From NCBI GenBank assembly GCA_037157565.1, contig JAZHRO010000019.1, forward strand, positions 64,912,501 to 64,976,500: 64,000 nt of DNA. The letters are read 5' to 3'. Shown here one piece after another: positions 47,998-60,007 of the stretch; position 1 is the stretch's first letter; each line of letters starts with the position of its first letter. A program made the position numbers and the translations under genes. The DNA comes from Thalassia testudinum (taxonomy: Eukaryota; Streptophyta; Magnoliopsida; Alismatales; Hydrocharitaceae). The notes beneath the pieces were generated by a model that saw only the letters and a program-made list of their open reading frames with translations, had not been told where the DNA came from and did no database searches.

Positions 47998-49688
47998 TAT
48001 AAAGCAATCTCACCAAAGAAAATCAATCACACAAAAAGACAATCACACAAAGAACACAAGAATTTTTAGGTGGAAACCCAAACTGGGTGAAAACCACCAC
48101 CTAACCCTCTCGAGTTAGGATTTTCCGATCAACCTAGTTGATCAAATCCACTAACTGAATCACTTAAAACGAGGGTGATTCAACCTCAATACAACCATGC
48201 TACAAGTATGAGGATAGCGTTCCTCAACCCCTTCTCTCCACGAGAAGGATTTTGTCCCACGAAGGAGACGGGAATTCGCAAAGCGAATACCCAACCAAAT
48301 AACAAAGATAAAATAAACAACAAACCTATAGAGCCAACAAAGTAATAAACCTAAGCTTCTATAGGAATTAGGAAACTCCCCTTTGCAAGGAGTGCGTCGA
48401 CGATGACGCGGGTGCATGAGCCACGCAACGGCGCAATGTCACTCTCGTGAACAACGGCGGAAGAGCGGGTGCACGAAGGCTTGATGCTCTCAAGGGAATG
48501 GAGCTAGAGCTTGGAGAGCAAGGGCTTCTCTTGGACACAAAAGAGTGGAACTAAGTTGCTTAGGTGTGTCTCTTGTTTCTCTTAGTGTGTATTTTGTGTC
48601 TCTAAGTGTATTGGTGTTGCAAAGGTTCCCCTCTATTTATAGAGGCCTTAGGAAGGCTTTGGAAGGCTTAGGAAAGGTTCTATAGCCGTTGGGAACAAAG
48701 CCCAAGAGAATCAACCCGAAATCAGGAACAATCATTGTTCTGACAGGCTTATCAGACGTCTAATTCTGGCATCAGACGTCTGGAACTTCACTTTAAGACG
48801 TCTGATTTTGGGCGGGTCTCTTCCTGACTTGGATCAGATCTAAACAGAGTTCTAGTGCAAGTCCATCAGACGACATATAGGACGTCTGGCACTATGTCTA
48901 GACGTCTGGAAACCTACTTTTACTATAGGAATGGATTTTCCAAACGTTGCAACGGCTAGAAAATCTCTGAGAAGAGATTTTGGGTCAGTCGAGGTAAAAC
49001 GGTCATTTATCAGACGTCTGGAAAGGCCTAAGGACATCTGATAAGGCTCTAACGGTCATAATCTTGAGTGCCTACTAAGCTAGCCAACGGTCTACTATCT
49101 GGACGTCTGGTAAGTCCATCAGACGTCTTCTAAGACGTCTGGACTAAGGTCTGGACGTCTGATTTCATCAGACAGAACTAGGTATGTCCAGCCTAACAGA
49201 TATCAGACGTCTGAAACAACAGTCAGACGTCTTAAAGTACTTTATCAGACGTCTGATTTGGGAATTAGAAGTCTGGAAGTGCTGTTTGAGCCCTATATTG
49301 GTTTTCTAAGTATTCTACAGAAAACCTAAGTATCCTAGGGTTGTGCCGGTGTTCCTAGTACTACTGTTAGGGTACTTTGAGGCTCTTTAACATAATATTC
49401 TAAGGAAAATAAAAAGAGCAAGAAAATAAAGACAAGAGATACAAGAAAGGATTAAAAAGAATCTATCATATTCTTCTTGTCTTCTATCTTCAATCTGTCG
49501 CTCCACGCGAACCTCCTCTGTTCTTCATTAAGCTCCTCCAATCCATTCTGGATGCGAGCTCGAGTTCCGTCTAAACACGTCCACATTTGCAATTGACCTG
49601 AAATCTAGGACTCAAATTACAAATGTTAAATAACACGTGTTTTGTTATCATCAAAACAAATGATCGTGGTGCTCTAGCACCAACAGAA
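47998..49688 (-). repeat. Sirevirus-like copia LTR (apparently solo), 1.7 kb
   Basis: On the minus strand it begins TGTTGGTGCTAGAGC at 49687, continues TTTGTTTTGATGATAACAAA, a form usual at the start of SIRE/Maximus-type copia LTRs, and ends near 47998 after the conserved GAAAACCACCACCTAAC-type (plus-strand) region. No primer site, polypurine tract, gag or pol adjoins it, so it looks like a solo LTR. It contains the GACGTC palindrome array. Terminal bases at the left end are not a clean CA and the target duplication is unclear. Confidence 0.62.
48751..49257. repeat. Array of AGACGTCT palindromes
   Basis: Thirteen exact GACGTC cores, all followed by T, lie within about 507 bp; the commonest longer form is ATCAGACGTCTG. 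Additional degenerate copies (CAGACGAC, GGACATCTGAT, AGAAGTCTGG) are interspersed. Spacing is irregular, from about 10 to 110 bp. GACGTC is the core of the plant bZIP C-box, so protein binding is possible. Confidence 0.9.
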
Positions 49689-50914
49689 GCAAGGTACGTG
49701 AACACCCATACCATCAAGAGGGGAACTCATCCCCCACGAATGAAAGTGACACAAATCAAAACATTAAAGACTAAAAACATTAAGTGTTCAATCTAACTTC
49801 CTCCAGAAATCACGCATAGATCATGAAACACGCTATCGAACAAAGTAGATAACTCGTGTGAAACAGGGAAAATCAATAAACAAGGTACTGATTAAGTCTT
49901 GATCGTGGTAAGTACAGTTTCTGGCATGATCCATCACCAGTAAAACAAACCATAAGAAAGAAAGAATATAAACACAACCAAAAACCAATCGAGAACGTCG
50001 ATGGAGTGGAGGTGACGATGGAGGATGGCTCAACCTTAAAGCTCATCAGCAGCAACCTTCGTGCACAAGCATCAACCATGGCCAGCAAGAAGGAACCAAA
50101 GAAGCCACCCAAGCGGGACCCCACAACAGTTGCTCCAGAACTCTAAAGAAGCAGCCAGCAACAATAAGCCACCTCCGAAGTCCCTCACAATCGCCTGGGG
50201 AGAAGAAGTCCCCAAGCAACCACCCACCCCACAAGGAGGAGAACACCCTCGGGCTACCAACTTGCACACACCATGAACGAACATACCAAATAAGCCACTG
50301 AAGGAGATGAGTCGTGGCTGATGGAGAAGAAAGCAGAGGTGGGAGTGACCGATGAGGGGAGAGAAGGGGCAGGGGCCTCGACTCGTCAGAGGTTAACTGA
50401 GGCCCCACTTAGGGCTAGGGCTCCAATTTCACACGAGAGGAGAAAGAGGAGCAGAGTGGAGGTTAGGAAAAAGGGCACCCCTCTCCAAAGTTAAATTGTG
50501 TTTAGCTTTCTTCGTATAAATAATTTGTATCAAAGCTCCCATTTCTCCATACACGATAGCATCTCCGTGAGGGTGGAGATCCGAGTCAGGATGTCCAACT
50601 TACACGCGGACATCTTGGATGCATAATTTTTTTCTTGTCTCCAAGCAAGTTTCAAGATTCTAAGTGACATAACATGTATGTTTCGATAGAAAATTAGGGT
50701 TATAATTCGTAGTTCAATGTCTAAGTAAAATGAGTCTACTAGATACCTGAAATTGGGTATAAGCTATAATATAAGGAAAGCATGTTGGCATGTCACTGTT
50801 CATCTCGCTATTCACGGATATTTAAATCACTATTTTTAAAAATATTTTTTTCTCTCCATTGATCATTCTCTCCTCGCTCTTTTTCATCTTTCTTCTTTTT
50901 TTATTTGACGTTGG

Positions 50915-50948
<34 letters not shown>

Positions 50949-52136
50949 AATATCAACTTCCCTCCCTTTTTTTTTTTTTTTTTTGAGAAAAACTTGAAAA
51001 GTTACTTTCTTTCCTTCAAGAGTAAATTGATATTATAATTTTTTTTTCTTTCTTTCTTTCCTAATTTTTCTTTTTTTATTGAAATGAAGTTCTTAGAAAA
51101 ACTTAAGGAAGTTCAATGGAGTTAATTATGGAAAATTATTGATCTTTTTTTTTTTGTTTTACTTAATTATATCAAAAGAAATGGTGACATGAAGGGTGCA
51201 ATGTTTATTTATTTTGCTGATGATAATATGGTGGTCAAATCAGGTGAAATTTATTATTGTCATTTCTGATATCTAATAATGAAATTTTCAATCTAAGCAC
51301 AAGTACTAATCACAAATGATGGAGTCATAAAAAATATTGAAGTCATCCAATCTATTTATTTATAATATATATATGAATGCTGATAGATAAAAGAAAATTT
51401 TCATTTTCAGAGTTAGATATGAGAATTTATTTTTATTACCGTAGTCTTTTAAGCATTAGAATTTTAATAGAATGTTAACAGTAAGCTAAAAAACAATTAC
51501 TTATAAATCGGCAATGTTTACTAGCTAATTAGGATGCATATAACAAGGCTAACTATGAATATTTCCTGGGATGTGGAACCCTCGAGAATTACTTTTAAAT
51601 GGAATATTTGGAGGAGATTTCTTCTAATAGAGTTGGCACATTATTTGTTAGGTTTGTTCTCGTTTAAGTACGAAGCACATTGTGTAAGTTAGATTTTGAA
51701 GGATCAGTTCAACTTATGGAGAATGAGGATCGGTGATTTATGTATTTTAAAAATGGTATACACGCACATATGTATATACATGTATTTATATATATATATA
51801 TATGGGTAAAATGTGGCTACCTCTCGGGAGAAGTTAATTGGTTATCTCTAATGTTTTTAACTTCATTTATAAATTACATATCGTAATAAAATTTTAGAGA
51901 TAGCACTAGCCTAATATAATTAAGAATTGTATAGAATTTTAATTCAACCTAACAATCCTATCTCCTCTATCATCAACGTCAAATTTTCAATAGCCAGAAT
52001 GGTACAAAAAATTCCCTAGGGAGGAGTCAATTGCCAAAACTCTGCATTGGCACAAAGTGCATGGGTTAGATCAAGTAGGCACGCATTTTATTGCTTGCAC
52101 ATAGTAGGGACGAGTTCTAGAAAGTTAGTGCTAATA
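49689..52136. other. Intergenic repeat-derived sequence
   Basis: 49960-50450 is GC-richer with open frames on both strands but no recognisable protein. 50917-50947 is a CT microsatellite, followed by a T-run. 50950-52136 is AT-rich with a TA microsatellite near 51790. No gene seen. Confidence 0.45.
50917..50947. repeat. CT microsatellite
   Basis: About 15 CT units without interruption. Confidence 0.95.
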
Positions 52137-53095
52137 AAGGCGCACATGAGTCAAGTTCAGGTTAGGACCTAAATCAAACCCAACTCATGGTTTGTAACTT
52201 TAGATTTTTTCCAACCCAATTTAACCCAACTTAGTGTACTACCGAGCTCAACCCAACCGAACCCGACCCACAAAATGATGTTGAGTTCGATTAGGTTGAG
52301 TGGATTTGTTGACTAATCAAAATTTATGTAAGTCTTCCCTATTTAATAATAAAAAAATTTTAACTTATAAATAACTTGGAGATTAGAACAAAGCAAATAA
52401 AATAAGTAAAAATTAAAAAAAATTTCCAAAAAAAAATATAATATAAAAGTAATGAGAAAAAGATAATAATATACATGATAACAAACTTAATAAATGCACG
52501 TAAAATCATTGAGGGTAGAGCGAGGTGGTGGGGGGTTAGCGAAGGGGTGGCAAGCATTAAGGTAGGGGCAAAGTGGGGTAACTGGGGGTGGTGGCGAGTC
52601 GAGGAAGGAAAGGAAGGGGATGGTGAGGTGCTAATGAAGGGGAGGAGTGCCTTGGAAGGAGGAGAGGTGACCAAAGTTGATGGGCGACTCCAGCAAGGAG
52701 CAGCCAAGACGATGGCAATGGAGGTGATGGGGGCTTGGAGAGAAGGTACCATTTTGTTTTACTTAGTAGAAGTGGGAGAAGGTAATGGATGCGGGGGGGT
52801 TAAAATTTTACTTTTAAGGGGAAAATTTGATGTGAGTGGAAGAGGAAACATTCAATCCACACTTATTTCTCACCCTAACAATAATATTTTTTAAAATAAA
52901 TAAATAAATATTAATATATAAATAATATAAATATATATCAGGTTATATGTTGAGTCGAGTTTGTTGAACCTCAAACTCCACCCAACCCATTTTTCATCAA
53001 GTTAAAAAAATCATAACCTATTCTAAGTCTTAACCCAACCCTATAGCATTTGGTCAGGTCAGGTTACGGATCGGACCCGACTTGCATGCACCCTT
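52137..53095. mobile_element. hAT-like element with purine-rich core
   Basis: Left AAGGCGCACATGAGTCAAG and reverse-complemented right AAGGGTGCATGCAAGTCGGG give an imperfect inverted repeat that continues through TTCAGGTTAGGACC / GGTCAGGTCAGGTTAC-like blocks and CCCAACCC words, a style common in plant hAT elements. Possible 8-bp flanks TGCTAATA and AGGCAATA match at only 5 positions. The interior 52500-52760 is G-rich with low-complexity open frames on both strands. Confidence 0.5.
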
Positions 53096-54480
53096 AGGCA
53101 ATAATAGGCTAGCTAGTGTGGACACTAAATGGGTCAAAAACACATAAAATGGGAGAAAAAGGGAAATATAAGCCTAGTTGATCCTACGAGTGAGATAAAA
53201 GAGAAAGAAAAGGAAAGTGAGGTAGGTCAGCACCTATTCTTATGTGAAAATTGAGGCATAAATCTCAATCCTAATTGGATTTGAAATATTTTAACATGTA
53301 CAAAATTCCCATAAATGAAGGGGACAAAATAAACACCAAACTCTAATGATTTTCAGGGTTTCAAGGTGATTCTTTGGTTTTATAAAAAATCCTCAAGACC
53401 CAAAGATTCATCATTCTTCTCTCTCTCTCTCTCATTCTCTTGTAGGAGAGCAGTTTCACTAGCCTTCTTTGCTCGTCCTCACCTCTAACTCTCACCCTTT
53501 GTCTTCGCTTATGACATGCTGCCATGATCCTACTTTCTTGCTCCCTTTTCTCTCATTAGTTTTCTTTTATATTTGAAGTTTGTTGTAATTTCAATTCCGT
53601 TATACTCTTGGTTTAGCTTCATTAATTCTAAGTTTTACTTACTCAATAGTTGTTACTTTGTATGTCATGTTTCATAATTAGTGCATATTTATTTCATGTT
53701 TCGTAGTTCGTAGTTAGTTCATAGTTAGGTCATATTTTTGTTCTATTTTTTTATTTTTTGAATTTATTTCAATAATTTCGTACATCAAAATTTTCTAAAA
53801 ACTATTTTTTATTTTTGCACCTTAGATTTAGATTTTCACCAAATTACAAGTGTAGATCTTTCATACAAAAAAAAATATTTTTGTCTCAATCCATACATTA
53901 TTGTGATTCAATCCTCGTAATTTCCTTAGGATTTTGTTGTATGCTCTATAGTACTTAGATTCGTGTGGATTCTAGTAGATGATTTAGTTATTTAGTTGTG
54001 CACCTTATGTTGTTCTATTGAAATTTTTAGATTTTTGTGCAAGTATTTATTTGAAATTTTACATTTCTATCCTTGTTCTTTGAGTTAGTCCCTAGTTTTA
54101 TGTTTAGTGTCTAATCCTCTTGCAAAAAAGATCAAAAATTAAAAAAGTTCCTAAAAATCCCAAAAAATAATTTTACTTAGTAATTAGTAATATAGATAAT
54201 TTACCTTCTTGAGGTTGACTCAAATTAATGCCATACCTATTTTTAGTTCATTTTTAAGTGATAAGATCTAGATTGCTTAATTCTATTCCATTTTATGCAT
54301 TTAGTTAGTTAGCATCTAATTTCTTATATCTTAAGTCATTGATTAGTTTGTCTTTGCTTGTTTACAGGTACACCTCAGTGGAGGACATTGGTGGTAGACA
54401 TATATAGGTGGACTCCATAGGGTATGCTTGGAGGCTCTGCATCGTCTCATTGCATTTAATTTTGATTAAGGTTAATTTAA
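53096..54480. other. AT-rich sequence, unclassified
   Basis: Contains a CT-rich patch near 53420 and long T-rich stretches. No frame above 60 codons and no terminal repeats recognised. Confidence 0.45.
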
Positions 54481-54499
54481 TTTAAATTTGAGTTGTAAG

Positions 54500-55880
54500 A
54501 GAAATAGGAGATGATAATTATACAAGAGTGAGAGGTGAATTGCATAATTCAAATATTAAATAAAAATATGGTAATCACAAAAATTCGTCCACAATTAACA
54601 ACAAGATTTATAGAGAAAATCCAAACTAGGAAAAAAGCTCTATCTACCCAACTAGGATTTTCCTTTTACTCTCTAAACAAGAAAATCCAATAACCTTCAT
54701 TACTTAAATCGAGAATAATGAGCCTCAATCACATAAACCCTTTCTTGAACAACAAAAAAGAAGGCCTTTTGTTATTCTCTCACTAGAAGAACGGGAAGCT
54801 AACAACCCTAGTATCCAAAATATAATAAGTAGGAGATAATAAAATTGATGCAAGTCCTATTGAGCAAATGTGTAAGTGCTTAATCAAAAGTAATAGGACT
54901 CAAAAAAAATATTTTGAATTCCCTTGAAAATGAATATAACTTTAGCACTAGGGAAATAGAATTTGAAATAAAGAACATGCGTGAGAAATCAAACTTGAAG
55001 AAATATTCCCTTGAAACTTACTTTTCATGAATAAACAAATTTTGCTCTTAGGAAGTGTATTTAGAAAATGTCTAGAATCAGAGTTTCTTCAAAGATGTAA
55101 GCATTTGAATTTAATAGCAAGAAACTTGTTTGATCAAAATGCCATGAATAATAATGTGTATATATGAAGTAAGATCAAATAGACAAAAATAGTCCCTTGT
55201 ACTTCCTTAGTAAGTAGAATAAGTTGGTGCACAAAAAGGAAGTAGAATATTGAAGTCTCTGTTGAAGCACAATGTTGTCACAACAAGGAAGTAAGATCTT
55301 GGAGTTTTCTTGAAGCACAAAGTTGACATGAAGAATACTTGTTTGAAGGCTTGGAAAACAACTTCTCAATATTGTAATTGCAAGTAGAATGTAAGAGAAA
55401 ATGTTGTATTATATGTGTAAATGAAGAAATCCACGTAAAGTATTTATAGAATAAGATTATGGGAAGTTAGAATCAATTTGTAACCAATTTGGAAGTTATG
55501 GTAATCAATGGTAACCAATTAAAAGTTATCACATTTCAAATTTTGGGTACAACTACCTAGAAGTGCCATTAATCAATTGGTTAATCAATTAATAAATGTT
55601 TGTTCTATTTTTGAAAAATCATAGAAAATGTTTAGCAAAATTAATCGATTAGTTAGTCAATTAATTATGGTAGAAATTTAAAAGAGGTAGTTATTTTGGA
55701 AGTTTTCTTTTTGTGAAAAGGTAAAAGGGACTTTATAACTTCCTTTATAAAGGGGTATATTGTTTGAATCTTATAACCAACCTTCTAGAGAGTGTAACCA
55801 CCTATTCTAGAAGATTTATTTATTATTTACACATTTTTATGCGAATTATGATGCTTATTCATGCATTATTCCTAAGTTAT
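54500..55880 (-). repeat. Decayed LTR related to the Sirevirus-like LTR
   Basis: The segment 54530-54800 has the same order of blocks as 48040-48300 (accessory AAAATCCAAACTAGG, CCCAACTAGGATTTTCC, ATCCAATAA, then a GAGAATAATGAGCCTCAAT stretch). Further on, 55565-55670 carries TTAATCAATTGGTTAATCAA and ATTAATCGATTAGTTAGTCA, self-complementary words in the position where the other LTR has GACGTC words. Termini not found. Confidence 0.45.
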
Positions 55881-55899
55881 ACTAGAATCTAACTTAATT

Positions 55900-58800
55900 T
55901 AGGTAGATTAGGTCGTATGATTACATGGAATCACATATTACTTAACGTAATAGTTTACAAGAATTACTACTAATAGTTTAATTACATAATTAGAATATTT
56001 AGTAGGATGAACTAGTTGCAAAATATATAAACATTAGAAGCGTGGCAGTCAATTCCATATTAAAAGAAGCATATATAAAAGAACGGAAAGAACTTGTTCA
56101 TTACACTAAAAAATATGTTGTTTTAGAACAACCAATTAAGCTTTTGATTACAAGTAAAGCTCAACCTTAACACCTCTCAGATTTTTCTAAGTGTTGAGAC
56201 ACTTTAACCTTCACAATGTACATGAGGCTTAGCTCTCCTCAAATTTTCTCCTTACCTAACAAAAATATATGGTGGATTTTTGCAGGATCAATGCCCTAGA
56301 TAGTCGGATTGGTACCACTACTAATCCACCATCTATAATAAGGACATGTGTCACAGCACCACCTGGTGGCCGGAGGCCTCTCCGCAGAGCAACGTCATTA
56401 CACAGCATAGTCAATGGTCATATCAGGTCAAAATAGGCACGCATGCCCACACAGACCCATAGGTGTCGTTGTCATTCAAGTAGCTTAGGAGCTCAGTTCA
56501 ATTTATACCACAACAACTGCTCTGCAACTTCCGATATAGGACTACGTAGTCCCCATTCCTTCTCTCTGCGCTCACCTACAAAAATGCTCTAATGCCGATT
56601 TCATTGTCTAATTGTTATCGATCCTCAACAACTCATGACAAATTACCAACCCAGATTGATAGATCTATGATAGAGCTCTCCATTACACTCTTTAATTCCT
56701 TTAATGAAGAATCAATCTCCAAAGTTGGTTGTTCGCCATTTTTACTCCACAGTAGAGCTTCACCTGTGTTGAGGCGCTTTCGTCGAGTTTAAAATATACG
56801 TTGTAGTATAGTCAACAAAGTCAAATCAACATTTAAATTTATATCTCGAATGTGAGTCTAAGGTCGTCTTAGGGAGCAATTAGTACGCAGCTAACCACTA
56901 TTCAGTTGAATATGAAATTAAGCATAATGATGAGAAATACAATCGGCAATGAATATTAATCTTAAATAGATAAAAAATGAATTCTCAATCTCCAAAAATA
57001 AAGGAAGTATGAGGCAAAATTTTGGTTTTTCTTCAACCAAACAAGACCCTTAACACTTAGCCTTTCTCAAGGTCACATCAGACGTTCACACTAAACCACC
57101 AGATGGCTTAAAGTGAGCGCCAATCTTGGCCAGAGCCGGCACAAAGCAAGCCCAATTGCACACACGCTTCAAGACAAAACCTGCTTAGGCTTGCGCCCAA
57201 GCGCCCTCGCACGTGCGCAAGCATGTACGCATGGTCAGGTGGGTAATGGGGACCCAACCCCCTGTTGCTTGAGCGAGCAATAAGGCGATTTAATCCCTTA
57301 TGAATCCAAATCTAGGCCGTCTCTCCACGAGGTGGGACTATCACGTCCCTCCTTCTTCTTCCTTCCTTCCTTCTTCTTTGCGCGGAAGATGGTGGCTAGA
57401 TTGCAAGGGTAATTGGTCATTAATTGGCCATAGATGGCCAATCCAACAACCTTGCATCATTCCTCAATGGATTTCGTGCAAGGGGGAGGTGATTCTTGGT
57501 CGTGAGCTCACTGGAGAAGATGCTCCTCATTGGAGATGAAACCTACACTCGGTGGGTCACCTGCATGCATGTAACATGGGTCCATGACTCCAATGAAAAC
57601 CACCAAAAGCTCTGGCCAACTACGTTGGAGCAAGGCCCTAAGGAAATTTCGTGAGGGAATGGTTGTGTGTGGTTGTCAGTGAAGCTTTGAAGAAGCTCCA
57701 CCGACGGCAATGGTGGAGTGTGTAGGAGTTGGTGTTGTGTTAAATTAACTTGGGCAAAAGGTTTATGGAGGTGAGGAGATCCTTTTGCCCAAATCAGTTT
57801 AGTCGGAGAGAGGCGAGAGAGATGAGACATGATGGTGGTAATGACAGCGGCGGTGGAGCTTGGAGGAGGAAGAGGAGTGGATGAATGGAGCCAAGAAGCT
57901 CCTTAGATCTAATTGGGAGAAAGAGGAGTAGAAGCCCTAAGTTAATTGCACTAATGAATGATGGGGAGGTGGCTGTCGAAGATGTTGTCGGTGAGGAAGA
58001 AGAGGAAGGTTGATCGAAGCTGAAGAAGGAGGAGGAGGAGCCCAAGCTTCGTGGGACGCTCTGTGGAAGAATGAGGAAGCAAAACCCTCTACCTATTGTA
58101 CATGGCAAAGAGTGAGGAGGGACGAAGAGGAGGCTCTGAGGTGCAGTGATGCTTGTGATGATAACGTCATCATCAGTCATATCTAGCTTTAATTAGTCAT
58201 ATTCCATCATTAAATGCTCCTACATAATCGCCAGAGAGACGTAATTCACTGCAAATCCATTTTGAGGGAAATACAGTAAAATAGGGGTAAAACTATAGTT
58301 TTAACAGTATATCTCAATTTCAGTACAATCACGAGTTTTCTCAGGAGTTAATTAATAGTCAAATGATCTTAAGAGTCTAACAAGTGGGTTAGTACAAACA
58401 GAAATGGGTTTTCACGTGTTTTGAGATTTAAATAACTTCCGAAACCCTAAAAACAGACCTACTTAATCTATTGAGGTTCTGGTCATGGTAAAATTCACCT
58501 AAACCCTCTAAAATTCATAGAAAAATATTATCTAGGGTTTGGTACCTTCAATTTGACCATCAGAACTCGTTTGACCTAAAACAGAGTCCTAGATAGACCT
58601 ATGCCCTAATTTAGGTTTTTGCATAAATTATTCAATCAAATGAGGTTAAAACCTAAATCTAACTTCACCATTGGATTCCTTGGGTCCAAATTAGGTTTAT
58701 ATGAAAATTTGGGCCTAATCTGAGATCATCTTGACAAAGTTTGCATTTTGGTCCAGTCAAACTTTTTTATCTCATTCAGACCCTTAGATTTTTGAATACC

Positions 58801-60007
58801 TTGCAAATAGCCCCCCATCTTTGTCGTATTGTTCACAATTAGGTCCCTACCGCACCACAATCCTATTCCTACAACTCCGGTGACCTTTAAATGGGAAGAT
58901 CTCCCAGATTTCTCGCTCAATCCCTTCCAAAATTGGAAAGGAGATTCCTTGAAGAGTTATCTCTCCATTGCACCTGTCCTTGAGCCCCAAAACCTTCCCA
59001 ATCTCTCATGCGAATGCATGAGAGATGTGGGTATCACAGAGATTTCCAACTCCAGTGACCTTCCAAGCTTGGGAGGCTTGCTTCCCAAGCTCTAATCACC
59101 CTCTTACGGCCTATATAAGACTCCTTAGGGCTCGGTCGAACTTTTCAGCAAGGTTTTGGGCCAAAAACATCTTCCTAACCCTACCTACGGCCCCTCTCCA
59201 ACCAAGCTCCGGCAAGCCTCTTCCTCCGTCGTCTCTGGCCTCCCAACTGCCAACTTGGGAGTGTCAATATCTTCCTCTCTCGTCCGCTCCTCGACGACCA
59301 AATCAGGAATTGTTCCTGCCCATTCTTCCTCGTCGTCCCCCACCAGAGAATTCATCTTCTTCGTCGCTGGCGTGCCAAAATCGACGCGGATCTCCCCCTT
59401 TTCGTCCACTTAAGAATATGTAGTTAGGTCTCTCTAGGTTCCTAGTTTAGTTTCCTATTCAAAAATCCCAAAAATAACCCTCGACACAGTCATTCATCCT
59501 CGTCTTCCCCGTCTCCTACTGAACCTCCAGCGAGGCGTCCCCATTGCTACACCCTTCCATCCGCCTTGACGAAACTCCCATAAGCTTCGCCTCGCCTTCC
59601 CTCACAAAAGCCCTCTCCTTATCTCTCCATTCACACACCCAACGCTCCCCTCGAGCAACCCATCATCGCACGTCCGTTTCCACCTCCGATTGCCACATGA
59701 GGCCGCCATCCTCCACAAGACCGTCACCATCACCTCCACCGTGCCACGATGAAGCTAAGGAGCCATTTAACTGGGGCCTTCGAGCCCATATTCGTGTTTC
59801 AGGTCTTCGCTGGTTTGCCGCCGCCGCCATCATCCCCAACCATGACCGAGCTCCTCCGACGTCGAGATGACCTGGTGCCACTCTTAATCAACGCGGCTAC
59901 GTCCCAGGATCTGCTCCAGGTCTTCGATTAAAGACCTTAAGCTGCAGCTGCTACCAATTGAAGCAGACTTCCACCTCCATCTGCTGCCTACTATGCGCGA
60001 AGGAAGG
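55900..60007. other. Intergenic sequence with low-complexity frames
   Basis: No gene recognised. 57540-58180 has C-rich minus-strand frames of low complexity. 58830-59510 includes a CCTATATAAGACTCC TATA-like box near 59112 followed by pyrimidine-rich DNA, which could be part of an LTR. 59540-59935 has plus-strand frames rich in Ser, Pro and Thr with no family I recognise. Confidence 0.4.

Noticed and set aside
48751..49257. Repeated short words resembling a CRISPR array.
   Set aside because: Words are 8-12 bp palindromes at irregular spacing in plant nuclear DNA; no uniform repeat or spacer length.
59544..59931. Plus-strand frames of 108 and 60 codons with a GC-rich, exon-like look.
   Set aside because: No family similarity recognised, and they overlap in different frames; left as unclassified sequence.
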